Source: Candidatus Margulisiibacteriota bacterium (lineage in GTDB: Bacteria; Margulisbacteria; WOR-1; O2-12-FULL-45-9). Taken from it: 6,041 nt of DNA. Under the pieces are notes generated by a model that was not told the origin of the DNA, ran no database searches, and saw only the letters and a program-made list of their open reading frames with translations. The stretch spans positions 1-6,041 of the forward strand of contig JAQTLJ010000078.1 in the NCBI GenBank assembly GCA_028714935.1. The letters run 5' to 3'. Positions 1 through 6,040 of this stretch are shown here, piece by piece (position 1 is the first letter of the stretch; each line of letters opens with the position of its first letter). A program made the position numbers and the translations under genes.

Positions 1-25
1 GCGTGTTCCGCCCCGACCCGGGCAT
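1..25 (-). CDS. possible start of an unidentified gene downstream of ybeY, cut by the window edge
   Basis: Two bases after the ybeY stop on the minus strand there is an ATG followed by open codons reading M-P-G-S-G-R-N-T up to the edge. The tight spacing fits the rest of this operon, where genes overlap or nearly touch. There is no good Shine-Dalgarno sequence before it, only a weak AGAAG about a dozen bases upstream, so it could be chance. Eight residues are too few to identify a product. In many Firmicutes ybeY is followed by dgkA (undecaprenol/diacylglycerol kinase), which would be one candidate, but that is context-based inference only. Confidence 0.3.
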
Positions 26-27
26 AT

Positions 28-372
28 TTAAAGCTTCTGATAAATTTTTTCGGCACGGCTCATCCTTTTCCCATGGTCATATCCCAGCAAGTGTAGCACA
101 CCATGGACCACCAGTCTCTTCAGCTCCTGTTGATACCGATTCCCATACTTTACGGCGTTCTTTTTGGCCGTTTCCGTCGAGATCGCAATGTCCCCCAGGA
201 TCCCGTCTTCACCCAGCGGAAAAGCCAGCACATCGGTCGCCTTATCCTTGTGCCTGAAACGGCGGTTCAGGCGTCTGATCTCAGCATCCCCCATTAAAAC
301 CAGATTAACCTCGCCTGTTCTTTTCTCCGATCTTAAGATCTTCTTGATCAGATTCTTAAGCGATCTTAACAT
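28..372 (-). CDS. ybeY: YbeY, rRNA maturation endoribonuclease (short form)
   Basis: YbeY is a zinc-dependent single-strand endoribonuclease that acts in 16S rRNA 3'-end maturation and ribosome quality control in the cytoplasm. The signature HGVLHLLGYDH is intact and supplies the three metal-binding histidines (residues 90, 94 and 100 from this start). The upstream conserved block is also present: LNRRFRHKDKATDVLAFP, including the arginine of FRHKD that corresponds to the catalytically important Arg of the E. coli enzyme, followed by LGDIAIS. At 114 residues it is shorter than the usual 150 or so: the first N-terminal strand and the C-terminal tail are reduced. An in-frame TAA at 388-390 rules out a longer N-terminus. 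I chose ATG at 372 because GGAG lies just before it, although the 3-base spacing is short; TTG at 381 (117 residues) is the alternative. The start lies inside the end of murA (17-base overlap), so translation is probably coupled. Confidence 0.93.
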   Translation of the reverse strand: MLRSLKNLIKKILRSEKRTGEVNLVLMGDAEIRRLNRRFRHKDKATDVLAFPLGEDGILGDIAISTETAKKNAVKYGNRYQQELKRLVVHGVLHLLGYDHGKRMSRAEKIYQKL

Positions 373-1612
373 CTGCTCCAAGGTTATTTAACTTAGTTGT
401 CAGATTCTCATAACCCCGCTCCAGGTGATGGTCCCTGTCTTCGATCGTCGTCTCGCCTTCCGCCGCCAGTCCAGCCAGGACCAGGGCCGCGCCGGCGCGC
501 AGATCAGAAACTTTAACCGGCGCGCTTGAGAGCTTCGGCACGCCGTTAATGATCGCGCTCTGCCCCTCAAGCTTAATATCCGCACCCATTCTTTTCAATT
601 CATTAATATAAATGAAACGGTTCTCAAAAACCGTTTCGGTCACCACGGAAGTTCCTTTTGCCAGGCAGAGCAGCGCAGCCAGTTGCGGCTGCATATCAGT
701 TGGGAAACCAGGATACGGCATGGTCTTAACATCCACCGCTTTTATCCCATCCCTGGCGACGATCCTGGCGGCCCCGCCGCTCATGGTAATATCAATGCCG
801 GCCTCTTGCAGTTTCCCGACCATCGATTCCACGTGCTCGGGAATTATCCCCTTCAACTTGACATCTCCCCTGGTGATCGCCGCCGCGATCATAAAAGTCC
901 CGGCCTCGATCCGGTCAGGAATGATCCGGTATTCAACCGGAAAGAGCTCCGACACCCCGGAAACCTTGATCTGCTCGGTCCCGGCGCCGCTGATCTTCGC
1001 CCCCGCGGAGTTAAGGATATTTGCCAGGTCAGCTATTTCCGGCTCAAGCGCGGCATTCTCGATCAGTGTTTCCCCTTCTGCCAAAGTTGCCGCCATCATT
1101 ACCGATTCGGTCGCTCCGACCGACGGAAAATCAAGATAAACTTTGCCTCCTTTAAGTTTCTTGGCTTTTACGATCACAAAGCCGTGCTCCATGACTACAT
1201 TGGCGCCCAATGCTTCCAGCCCTTTCAGGTGCAGATTAACCGGACGCGAACCGATCGCGCAGCCGCCGGGCAGAGGGACTTTGGCCAGGCCTTTGCGGGC
1301 CAGGATCGGGCCGATAATAAAGAAAGAGGCGCGCATCTTGGTCACCAGTTCGTAAGGCGCCACATGCTTGACGTCATAATTCCAAACTTCCACGGTATTG
1401 GGCTGTGAACCGGAATATTCGGCGCGAATACCCAGCGCCCTGAGGACGCGGATGATCGTTTTAACGTCCAGCAGGTTAGGGACATTGCGGATCACCGACT
1501 TGCCCGGCAGCAGGATCGTGGACGCCAAGACCGCCAGGGCGGAATTTTTCGCGCCGGAGATCTCGACCTCCCCTTCCAGCCGCCTGTTGCCCTTAATTGT
1601 CAGTCTTCTCAT
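356..1612 (-). CDS. murA: UDP-N-acetylglucosamine 1-carboxyvinyltransferase (MurA)
   Basis: MurA transfers enolpyruvate from phosphoenolpyruvate to UDP-GlcNAc, the first committed step of peptidoglycan synthesis, in the cytoplasm. The 418 residues match the family length (E. coli 419) and cover both lobes. Visible landmarks are the substrate lysine in SGAKNSAL (K22), the active-site loop LPGGCAIGSRPV with the catalytic cysteine C118 and R123, TDMQPQ with the general-base aspartate D306, and DLRAGAALVLAG with R372, then HLERGYEN near the C-terminus. Because the loop carries Cys rather than Asp, the enzyme is expected to be fosfomycin-sensitive (inference from the family). The start ATG overlaps the wecB stop in an ATGA junction, and GGAGGAA within the end of wecB is the likely ribosome-binding site. 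The gene end overlaps the ybeY start. Nothing appears broken. MurZ-type paralogues are common in some phyla, so whether this is the only copy cannot be judged here. Confidence 0.97.
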   Translation of the reverse strand: MRRLTIKGNRRLEGEVEISGAKNSALAVLASTILLPGKSVIRNVPNLLDVKTIIRVLRALGIRAEYSGSQPNTVEVWNYDVKHVAPYELVTKMRASFFIIGPILARKGLAKVPLPGGCAIGSRPVNLHLKGLEALGANVVMEHGFVIVKAKKLKGGKVYLDFPSVGATESVMMAATLAEGETLIENAALEPEIADLANILNSAGAKISGAGTEQIKVSGVSELFPVEYRIIPDRIEAGTFMIAAAITRGDVKLKGIIPEHVESMVGKLQEAGIDITMSGGAARIVARDGIKAVDVKTMPYPGFPTDMQPQLAALLCLAKGTSVVTETVFENRFIYINELKRMGADIKLEGQSAIINGVPKLSSAPVKVSDLRAGAALVLAGLAAEGETTIEDRDHHLERGYENLTTKLNNLGADVKIA

Positions 1613-2763
1613 TTAACTTTAAATTCCTCCGGCTTGCGGTCAACCGCCCCAAAATAGTAAAGGATAGATTGGACGATCCTCGCCGCCGCTTTCCCGTCGC
1701 CATAAGGATTGACCGCCCGGGACATCTTTTCATAAGCGTTTTTATCTTCGATCAATTTATTGGCTTCATTAAAGATCAGCTCTTCGTCTGTCCCGACGAT
1801 CTTGACCGTCCCGGCAACGACCGCTTCCGGCCTTTCGGTCTTTTCACGCAGTACCAGCACCGGCTTGCCCAGTGAGGGGGCCTCTTCCTGCACCCCGCCA
1901 GAATCGGTTAATATAATGTATGATGCTTTCATCAAATGGACGAACGGCTCATAATCCAGAGGATCGACCAGCTCGACATTGCTGATCTCACCCAAAATCT
2001 CCGAAACAGTCTCCCTCACCACCGGGTTGCGATGCACCGGGATCACAACTGCGATCTCCCGCCGGTGGGCTTCCGCCAGACGCGCTATCGCCCGGCAGAT
2101 ATTCTTCAGCGGCAGGCCAAAATTTTCCCGGCGGTGGGTGGTCACCAGGACGATCTTTTTACCGTGAGTCACTTTGATCCCCGCTTTATCAAGGTCAAAG
2201 CTGCGCTTGGCCACTGCCAGTAAAGCATCGATCACCGTGTTGCCGGTGAGGTAAATGGAACTGCGGGGGACGCCTTCGTGCATAAGATTGGCCGCCGAAG
2301 TTTCGGTCGGGGCAAAGTGCAGGTCGGCGAGGGCCGTCGTGATCTTGCGGTTGATCTCTTCGGGATAAGGATGCCATTTATCAAAGGTCCGCAGCCCGGC
2401 TTCAACATGGCCCAGCGGGATCCGGTAATAATACGCACCTAAGCCTGCCGCAAACGTCGTGGAAGTATCTCCCTGCACCAGGATTATGTCCGGTTTTTCC
2501 CGCAAAATCACCTCTTCCAGCCCCTGCAGGGACCTGGTCAGGATATTCGCCAGCGTCTGGTTCTCCTCCATGATCCCCAGATCATAATCCGGATGGATAG
2601 CAAAGATCCGCAGGACCTGGTCAAGCATCTGCCGGTGCTGGCCGGTCGTCACGATCACCGGTTCAAGTATGTCCGGATATTTGGCAACTTCCCCGATGAC
2701 CGGGGCCATTTTGATCGCTTCCGGCCGCGTCCCGAACACGAACATTATCCTTTTTCTATTCAT
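1609..2763 (-). CDS. wecB: UDP-N-acetylglucosamine 2-epimerase, non-hydrolysing (WecB/MnaA)
   Basis: This enzyme interconverts UDP-GlcNAc and UDP-ManNAc, supplying ManNAc for teichoic acids, enterobacterial common antigen or other surface polymers. It has two Rossmann-like domains (GT-B fold), and at 384 residues it is full length (E. coli 376). Motifs in order are GTRPEAIKMAP (11-21), TGQHRQML (40-47), VQGDTSTTFA with catalytic D99, HVEAGLRT with E121, PYPEEINR (E135/E136), TGNTVIDAL, THRRENFG with H210, and the nucleotide-binding block TDSGGVQEEAPSLGKPVL (287-304), followed by REKTERPEA. The acidic and histidine residues match those shown to be needed for catalysis in the E. coli enzyme. 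The pattern is that of the non-hydrolysing class rather than the hydrolysing NeuC class, though the call rests on motif reading. It starts 18 bases after the wecA-like stop and ends in a 4-base overlap with murA. Confidence 0.96.
   Translation of the reverse strand: MNRKRIMFVFGTRPEAIKMAPVIGEVAKYPDILEPVIVTTGQHRQMLDQVLRIFAIHPDYDLGIMEENQTLANILTRSLQGLEEVILREKPDIILVQGDTSTTFAAGLGAYYYRIPLGHVEAGLRTFDKWHPYPEEINRKITTALADLHFAPTETSAANLMHEGVPRSSIYLTGNTVIDALLAVAKRSFDLDKAGIKVTHGKKIVLVTTHRRENFGLPLKNICRAIARLAEAHRREIAVVIPVHRNPVVRETVSEILGEISNVELVDPLDYEPFVHLMKASYIILTDSGGVQEEAPSLGKPVLVLREKTERPEAVVAGTVKIVGTDEELIFNEANKLIEDKNAYEKMSRAVNPYGDGKAAARIVQSILYYFGAVDRKPEEFKVK
1624..1630 (-). promoter_or_regulatory. ribosome-binding site of murA inside the end of wecB
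   Basis: The minus strand reads GGAGGAA within the last codons of wecB. The gap from GGAGG to the murA ATG is 13 bases, which is longer than ideal. Together with the ATGA overlap, this suggests that murA translation depends on ribosomes finishing wecB. Confidence 0.55.
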
Positions 2764-2765
2764 TT

Positions 2766-2784
2766 CCCTAATCCCTAATCCCTA
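2766..2784 (-). repeat. short heptamer tandem repeat forming the wecB ribosome-binding region
   Basis: The gap between the wecA-like gene and wecB consists almost entirely of 2.7 copies of a 7-base unit, CCCTAAT on the plus strand and ATTAGGG on the minus strand. The distal partial copy contributes the TAG stop of the wecA-like gene. The middle copy supplies AGGGA eight bases before the wecB ATG, a plausible Shine-Dalgarno position, and the proximal copy sits two bases from the ATG. No other ribosome-binding sequence is visible for wecB. Confidence 0.7.
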
Positions 2785-3735
2785 TCTTTGCAAAGCCATG
2801 ACTAGCGCGATAAAGCTCAAAATGAAACAGGCGGCGTATATCGCCAGCACCGCTTCTCTCTGGTTAAAACCCGCCCGGAGCAGCAGGTGATGGATATGCC
2901 GATCATCCGCTTCGAATGGATGTTTGCCCTCTTTCAACCTCCGTCCGATCGCGAATAAAGTGTCAAAGATCGGGACGCCAAGGATGAGCACCGGCACAAC
3001 GAGAGCGACAACCAGGGTCGTCTTCAAAACCCCGATGATCGAAGAAGTGGCTAAAATAAACCCCAGAAATAATGAGCCGGAATCTCCCAGAAAAATCGAG
3101 GCCGGGAAAAAGTTGTAGCGCAAAAAGCCGAGAGTTGCCCCGACCAGCGCCAGCATTAAGATCGCCGCCCCGATCTGGTGGGTGCGCAGCGCCACAAAAA
3201 AGAGGGTCATAGCTGAGATCGCGGTCACTCCCGCGGCTAAACCGTCCAGCCCATCGATCAGGTTAAGCGCGTTAGTTATCCCGACGACCCACAAAAGGGT
3301 CAGGGGGAGAGCAAAAATGCCGATCGCCCAGATCCCATTTAGCGGGTTGGAGATGAAATTGATCTCCACTCCGAATAACATGACCAGGATGGTGGCAGCG
3401 ATCTGCCAGAGCAGTTTGGTCATCGGCTTTAGGCCCCTAACGTCAGCAACGACCCCCACCCCCATTAAAATCGTACCCCCCAGCATCAACCCCAACAACA
3501 TTTGCGGTTTCAATTTTATCCCTGTTAAGTAAGCCAGGACCATAGCAGAAACAACCGCCGCAACGAATCCAGCATAGATCGCCACTCCGCCCAATCTCGG
3601 GACCGGGAAGGCATGCACTTTTCGGCCGTTAGGGACGTCAACCGCGTTGATTTTAGCGGCCAAAACTTTAACTACCGGGGTCGTAAAGTAGGTTACGACA
3701 AAGGCCAAAAGGAAAGTCAGAAGGTAAATAAGCAT
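2782..3735 (-). CDS. WecA/TagO-like undecaprenyl-phosphate GlcNAc-1-phosphate transferase
   Basis: This is a polytopic membrane enzyme of the MraY/WecA/TagO family (glycosyltransferase family 4), which moves GlcNAc-1-phosphate from UDP-GlcNAc to undecaprenyl phosphate and so starts a surface polymer. It has 317 residues and about ten hydrophobic segments. Cytoplasmic-loop motifs are RKVHAFPVPRLGG (38-50), NALNLIDGLDGLAAG (155-169; D161, D164), RYNFFPASIFLGDSGS (206-221; D218), PIFDT (D258) and DDRHIHHLLLRAG (277-289). The HIHH motif marks WecA/TagO rather than MraY. One oddity is that the family's metal-binding Asp-Asp pair, followed here by VRGLKPMTKLL, reads Ala97-Asp98, so the first Asp is missing. 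The gene opens the minus-strand unit, its start is set only 11 bases after a good -10 box, and it has no Shine-Dalgarno sequence. The sugar could differ from GlcNAc, since related enzymes use other UDP-HexNAc donors; the following epimerase gene supports GlcNAc/ManNAc chemistry. Confidence 0.93.
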   Translation of the reverse strand: MLIYLLTFLLAFVVTYFTTPVVKVLAAKINAVDVPNGRKVHAFPVPRLGGVAIYAGFVAAVVSAMVLAYLTGIKLKPQMLLGLMLGGTILMGVGVVADVRGLKPMTKLLWQIAATILVMLFGVEINFISNPLNGIWAIGIFALPLTLLWVVGITNALNLIDGLDGLAAGVTAISAMTLFFVALRTHQIGAAILMLALVGATLGFLRYNFFPASIFLGDSGSLFLGFILATSSIIGVLKTTLVVALVVPVLILGVPIFDTLFAIGRRLKEGKHPFEADDRHIHHLLLRAGFNQREAVLAIYAACFILSFIALVMALQR

Positions 3736-3746
3736 TACGGGATTTT

Positions 3747-3775
3747 ATTCTAACACATCTTTCGCTCTTGTTCAA
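3747..3775 (-). promoter_or_regulatory. sigma70-type promoter for the wecA-wecB-murA-ybeY unit
   Basis: The minus strand has TTGAAC (-35, bases 3770-3775), a 17-base spacer, and TAGAAT (-10, bases 3747-3752), with TGT just before the -10 giving an extended -10. The -10 matches the consensus at five of six positions and the -35 at four of six. Transcription would start near 3740, only about five bases before the ATG at 3735, so the message would be almost leaderless. The -35 overlaps the -35 of the plus-strand promoter. Confidence 0.7.
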
Positions 3776-3796
3776 ACATTTTTTATGTGCTAACAT
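3768..3796 (+). promoter_or_regulatory. sigma70-type promoter for the V/A-type ATPase unit
   Basis: The plus strand has TTGTTC (-35, bases 3768-3773), a 17-base spacer, and TAACAT (-10, bases 3791-3796), with TGC just before the -10 as an extended element. The hexamers match the consensus at three and four of six positions, so the case rests on the extended -10 and on the exact mirror of the minus-strand promoter. The predicted start near 3803 is about five bases before the ATG at 3808. Confidence 0.6.
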
Positions 3797-3807
3797 TCGT
3801 TGCCAGC

Positions 3808-4116
3808 ATGGCGGAAGAGACACTTAAACAGATCAAAGCGATCGAAACGACAGCTGAAGAGCTGGTCCGGCACGCCCACCAGGAGTCGCTCCTATCCGTT
3901 GGCCGCATCCATGAAAAGCATAAGCAGGACCTGCAAACCCTGGAACAGGCATTGAGGCACAAGGGTGAGGAAGGCCTCCGCGCGGTGGAAATATCAGCCC
4001 AAAAAGAAGCCGAAGCAATTTCCGCAGGTTCCCTGAAAGAGATCGAAGACCTAAATAAAAAAAGCCAGACCGTTTTTGCTTCCGCCAAGAAGGAAATCTT
4101 GAGATGGCTGTCGTAG
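3808..4116 (+). CDS. V/A-type ATPase peripheral-stalk subunit G/H-like protein
   Basis: The product is 102 residues, highly charged and predicted to be almost entirely helical, with Ala, Glu and Lys spaced as in a long coiled coil (for example AEELVRHAHQES near the start and AQKEAEAISAGSLKEIEDL at 64-82). It has no signal peptide and no membrane segment. The opening MAEETLKQIKAIETTAEEL resembles the AhaH/NtpF family, whose members pair with subunit E to form the peripheral stalks that brace the V1/A1 head against subunit I. Such proteins are poorly conserved, so the strongest support is context: the subunit I gene follows with a 13-base overlap, in the F/H-I-K order of known ntp/aha operons. 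I chose ATG at 3808 over the in-frame GTG at 3787 because the GTG lies upstream of the predicted transcription start and the family begins at this point. No Shine-Dalgarno sequence precedes it. Confidence 0.8.
   Translation: MAEETLKQIKAIETTAEELVRHAHQESLLSVGRIHEKHKQDLQTLEQALRHKGEEGLRAVEISAQKEAEAISAGSLKEIEDLNKKSQTVFASAKKEILRWLS
4090..4094 (+). promoter_or_regulatory. ribosome-binding site deciding the subunit I start
   Basis: AAGGA inside the end of the stalk gene lies nine bases before the ATG at 4104. The alternative in-frame ATG at 4119 has no such sequence. The site supports the upstream start, which also gives the usual family opening (MAVV, then a short KVVVVG strand). Confidence 0.65.
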
Positions 4117-6032
4117 CGATGCAAAAGGTGGTCGTTGTCGGCCACACGCAAGCGCAGGCGGAAATCTTATCTTATCTTCAAAAGCAAGCCCTCCTGGAAA
4201 TAACGGCCCCAACCCCTGCCCTCCAGCCGGAGCGCGGCCAGGAATTGGCCTTGATCGAACTTGAATCCTCGATCGAGCTGCTGGATTCCGTTTGCGGCCG
4301 AAAGAAAAACTTTATAGAAACTTTTGCCCCTCCCAAGGAAGAGGTCGAAAATGAAGCCTTGGCCCGGACGGCCAAAGAATTCGACTGGCACAGCATTGTC
4401 GCTAAATTGAACGAGAACGAGGCCCGGCTCGCCAATTCCAGGAACCTGGAGCAATCCCTGCTGGCAGACCTGCGGCTGCTCTGGCCCTGGAGGACGCTGG
4501 CGATCGGGCTCAATGAGCTTGCTTGCACCCAAAAGATATGTTTGACCGCCGGCAGCTGCAAACCGAAAGAGCTTGCCTTGCTGCAAAAGAATTTAGACCG
4601 GCTCTTTCCCTGCCACCAGCTGGAAATCGTCAATGCCGGCAAAGATAAGGTTTATCTGCTGGTTCTTTACCTGGCCGCTGAAGCCGGGGCCGTGGCCGAT
4701 CTGATCGCAAAAAGCGGCCTGGACAAAGTCGCGCTGCCGATCTCAGCCAGGACAGCGGCGGGCGAGATCGCTCATCTTGAGCAACAGCTAAAAGAAGCCA
4801 GGCAAGAGCAGGCAGAGATATTAAAGGAGATCAGGCTACTGGCTAAATATCGAGCCGATCTTACCTATGTTTACGACTTCCTCTTCCAAGCGCTGCTGGA
4901 AAAAGCGGCCAGGGAAAAAGCGCTCTATACGGACCGGACTTTTATCTTTACCGGTTGGGTGCCGCGCAGCCAGGTCCAGCAGCTAAGGGCCGGGATCCAG
5001 AAACTCACTCCCCTGGCCGATGTGTTTGAGACCCGACCCGAAGCAAATGAAATTCCCCCGACCCTGATCGCCAACCCGAAAGTTCTTTATCCATTCGAAA
5101 TGATCACCCGCATCTTTGGCCTGCCCAGCCAGGGAGAGATCGATCCGACGGCCCCCCTGGCCTTTTTCTATTTGCTGTTCTTTGCCATGTGCCTCTCCGA
5201 TGTCGGGTACGGGATCATCCTTTCGCTCCTGGCTTTTTACTATTTAAAAACCCTGACCCTCTCGACCGGCGGCAAAAAACTCCTCCTGCTCCTCTTCTGG
5301 GGAGGGATCATGACCATCTTTGTCGGTATTTTGACCGGCAGTTACTTTGGCATTGACATTAACCTGTTGCCGCCTGTGTTAAAAAGACTGCAAGTCATCG
5401 ACCCGATCAAAAATCCGTTGAACGTCCTGGTCCTTTCGCTCCTGCTCGGCGTCGGCCAAAATCTTTTCGGCATCTTCCTGTCCATGTTCTGGAAGATGAG
5501 GAAGGGCGACATCCTGAACGCGGTTCTTGATGACGGCCTGTGGATCTATTTTCTGACTTCGCTGGTCCTGCTGGTCGGCGCGCTCGGCCTCGGATCGCCA
5601 TTATCAGGCCTCTTCAGCCGTCTGGCGATCGCCGGCGCGATCCTCTTGGTCTTAACCCAGGGGAGGAACGAGCAAACTCTCATAAAAAAAGGGCTCTTCG
5701 GCCTCTTAAGCCTTTATAAAACGACCGGCTATCTTGGCGATACCCTGTCCTACTCCCGCCTCCTGGCCCTGATGATGACCACTTCGATCATCGGCATGGT
5801 CATTAATATCATTGCGCTGTTGACCAAAGACAGTGTTCCCATCCTCGGGTATGTTTTCATGGCCGCCATCCTGATCGTGGGCCACACTTTCAACCTGATA
5901 GTTTCGGTCCTGGGCGCGTTTATCCATTCGGCCCGCCTGCAGCTGGTCGAGTTCTTCGGCAAATTCTACAGCAACGGGGGAAAAGAATTCCGTCCCTTCC
6001 GGCATGAAACGAAGTATGTTATTATCAAGTAA
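4104..6032 (+). CDS. V/A-type ATP synthase subunit I (membrane stator subunit a)
   Basis: Subunit I (a) forms the ion half-channels facing the proteolipid ring of a V/A-type rotary ATPase and anchors the peripheral stalks. The 642 residues match the family. Residues 1 to about 340 are cytoplasmic: a KVVVVGH strand at the start, long coiled-coil stretches (around 50-70, 100-125 and 222-272), and the FTGWVPRSQV block (282-291) typical of the family. The membrane half begins after the conserved PFEMITRIFGLPSQGEIDPTAP and has about seven helices. Key positions are DVGYG (366-370), GSYFG (412-416), GYLGDTLSYSRLLAL with R552, which corresponds to the essential ion-transfer arginine, and GHTFNLIVSVLGAFIHSARLQ with H608, R611 and E616, then EFFGKFYSNGGKEFRPF. 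A small deviation is FFAMCLSDVGYG, where most relatives have FGMMFGDVGYG. Whether protons or sodium ions are moved cannot be told without the K subunit. Confidence 0.96.
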   Translation: MAVVAMQKVVVVGHTQAQAEILSYLQKQALLEITAPTPALQPERGQELALIELESSIELLDSVCGRKKNFIETFAPPKEEVENEALARTAKEFDWHSIVAKLNENEARLANSRNLEQSLLADLRLLWPWRTLAIGLNELACTQKICLTAGSCKPKELALLQKNLDRLFPCHQLEIVNAGKDKVYLLVLYLAAEAGAVADLIAKSGLDKVALPISARTAAGEIAHLEQQLKEARQEQAEILKEIRLLAKYRADLTYVYDFLFQALLEKAAREKALYTDRTFIFTGWVPRSQVQQLRAGIQKLTPLADVFETRPEANEIPPTLIANPKVLYPFEMITRIFGLPSQGEIDPTAPLAFFYLLFFAMCLSDVGYGIILSLLAFYYLKTLTLSTGGKKLLLLLFWGGIMTIFVGILTGSYFGIDINLLPPVLKRLQVIDPIKNPLNVLVLSLLLGVGQNLFGIFLSMFWKMRKGDILNAVLDDGLWIYFLTSLVLLVGALGLGSPLSGLFSRLAIAGAILLVLTQGRNEQTLIKKGLFGLLSLYKTTGYLGDTLSYSRLLALMMTTSIIGMVINIIALLTKDSVPILGYVFMAAILIVGHTFNLIVSVLGAFIHSARLQLVEFFGKFYSNGGKEFRPFRHETKYVIIK

Positions 6033-6040
6033 AAAGGAGG
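6033..6040 (+). promoter_or_regulatory. ribosome-binding site of a gene beyond the right edge
   Basis: AAAGGAGG follows immediately after the subunit I stop and is the strongest Shine-Dalgarno sequence in the window. It implies that another plus-strand gene starts just outside. By comparison with known ntp/aha operons this should be the proteolipid subunit K, whose ring has to be made in many copies, so a strong site would fit. The gene itself is not visible. Confidence 0.75.

Noticed and set aside
328..370. Palindrome GATCTTAAGATC and repeated CGATCTTAA at the murA/ybeY junction, considered as a terminator or operator
   Set aside because: The repeats encode a duplicated Leu-Arg-Ser in the YbeY N-terminal helix, there is no GC-rich stem followed by a T-run, and the region is coding in one or both frames. 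The GATC excess of the window makes such palindromes likely by chance.
683..1408. Long plus-strand open frames opposite murA (up to 241 codons), including one at 612-1139
   Set aside because: They are antisense to a clearly conserved murA, have no family resemblance and no ribosome-binding site, and their composition is what the reverse of a GC-balanced gene gives.
3787..3807. GTG start extending the ATPase stalk gene by seven codons
   Set aside because: It lies upstream of the predicted transcription start, overlaps the extended -10, and adds residues not expected in the family. The ATG at 3808 fits better.
4119..4121. Alternative ATG start for subunit I just after the stalk gene's stop
   Set aside because: It has no Shine-Dalgarno sequence, whereas the ATG at 4104 has AAGGA nine bases upstream and gives the usual MAVV-type opening.
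4167..4642. Two minus-strand open frames (139 and 154 codons) opposite subunit I
   Set aside because: They lie wholly within the coiled-coil part of subunit I, show low-complexity Ser/Gln/Arg-rich translations, and have no start signals.
5624..5633. GGCGATCGCC, resembling the cyanobacterial HIP1 octamer
   Set aside because: It is a single occurrence inside subunit I coding sequence, and nothing else in the window points to cyanobacteria.
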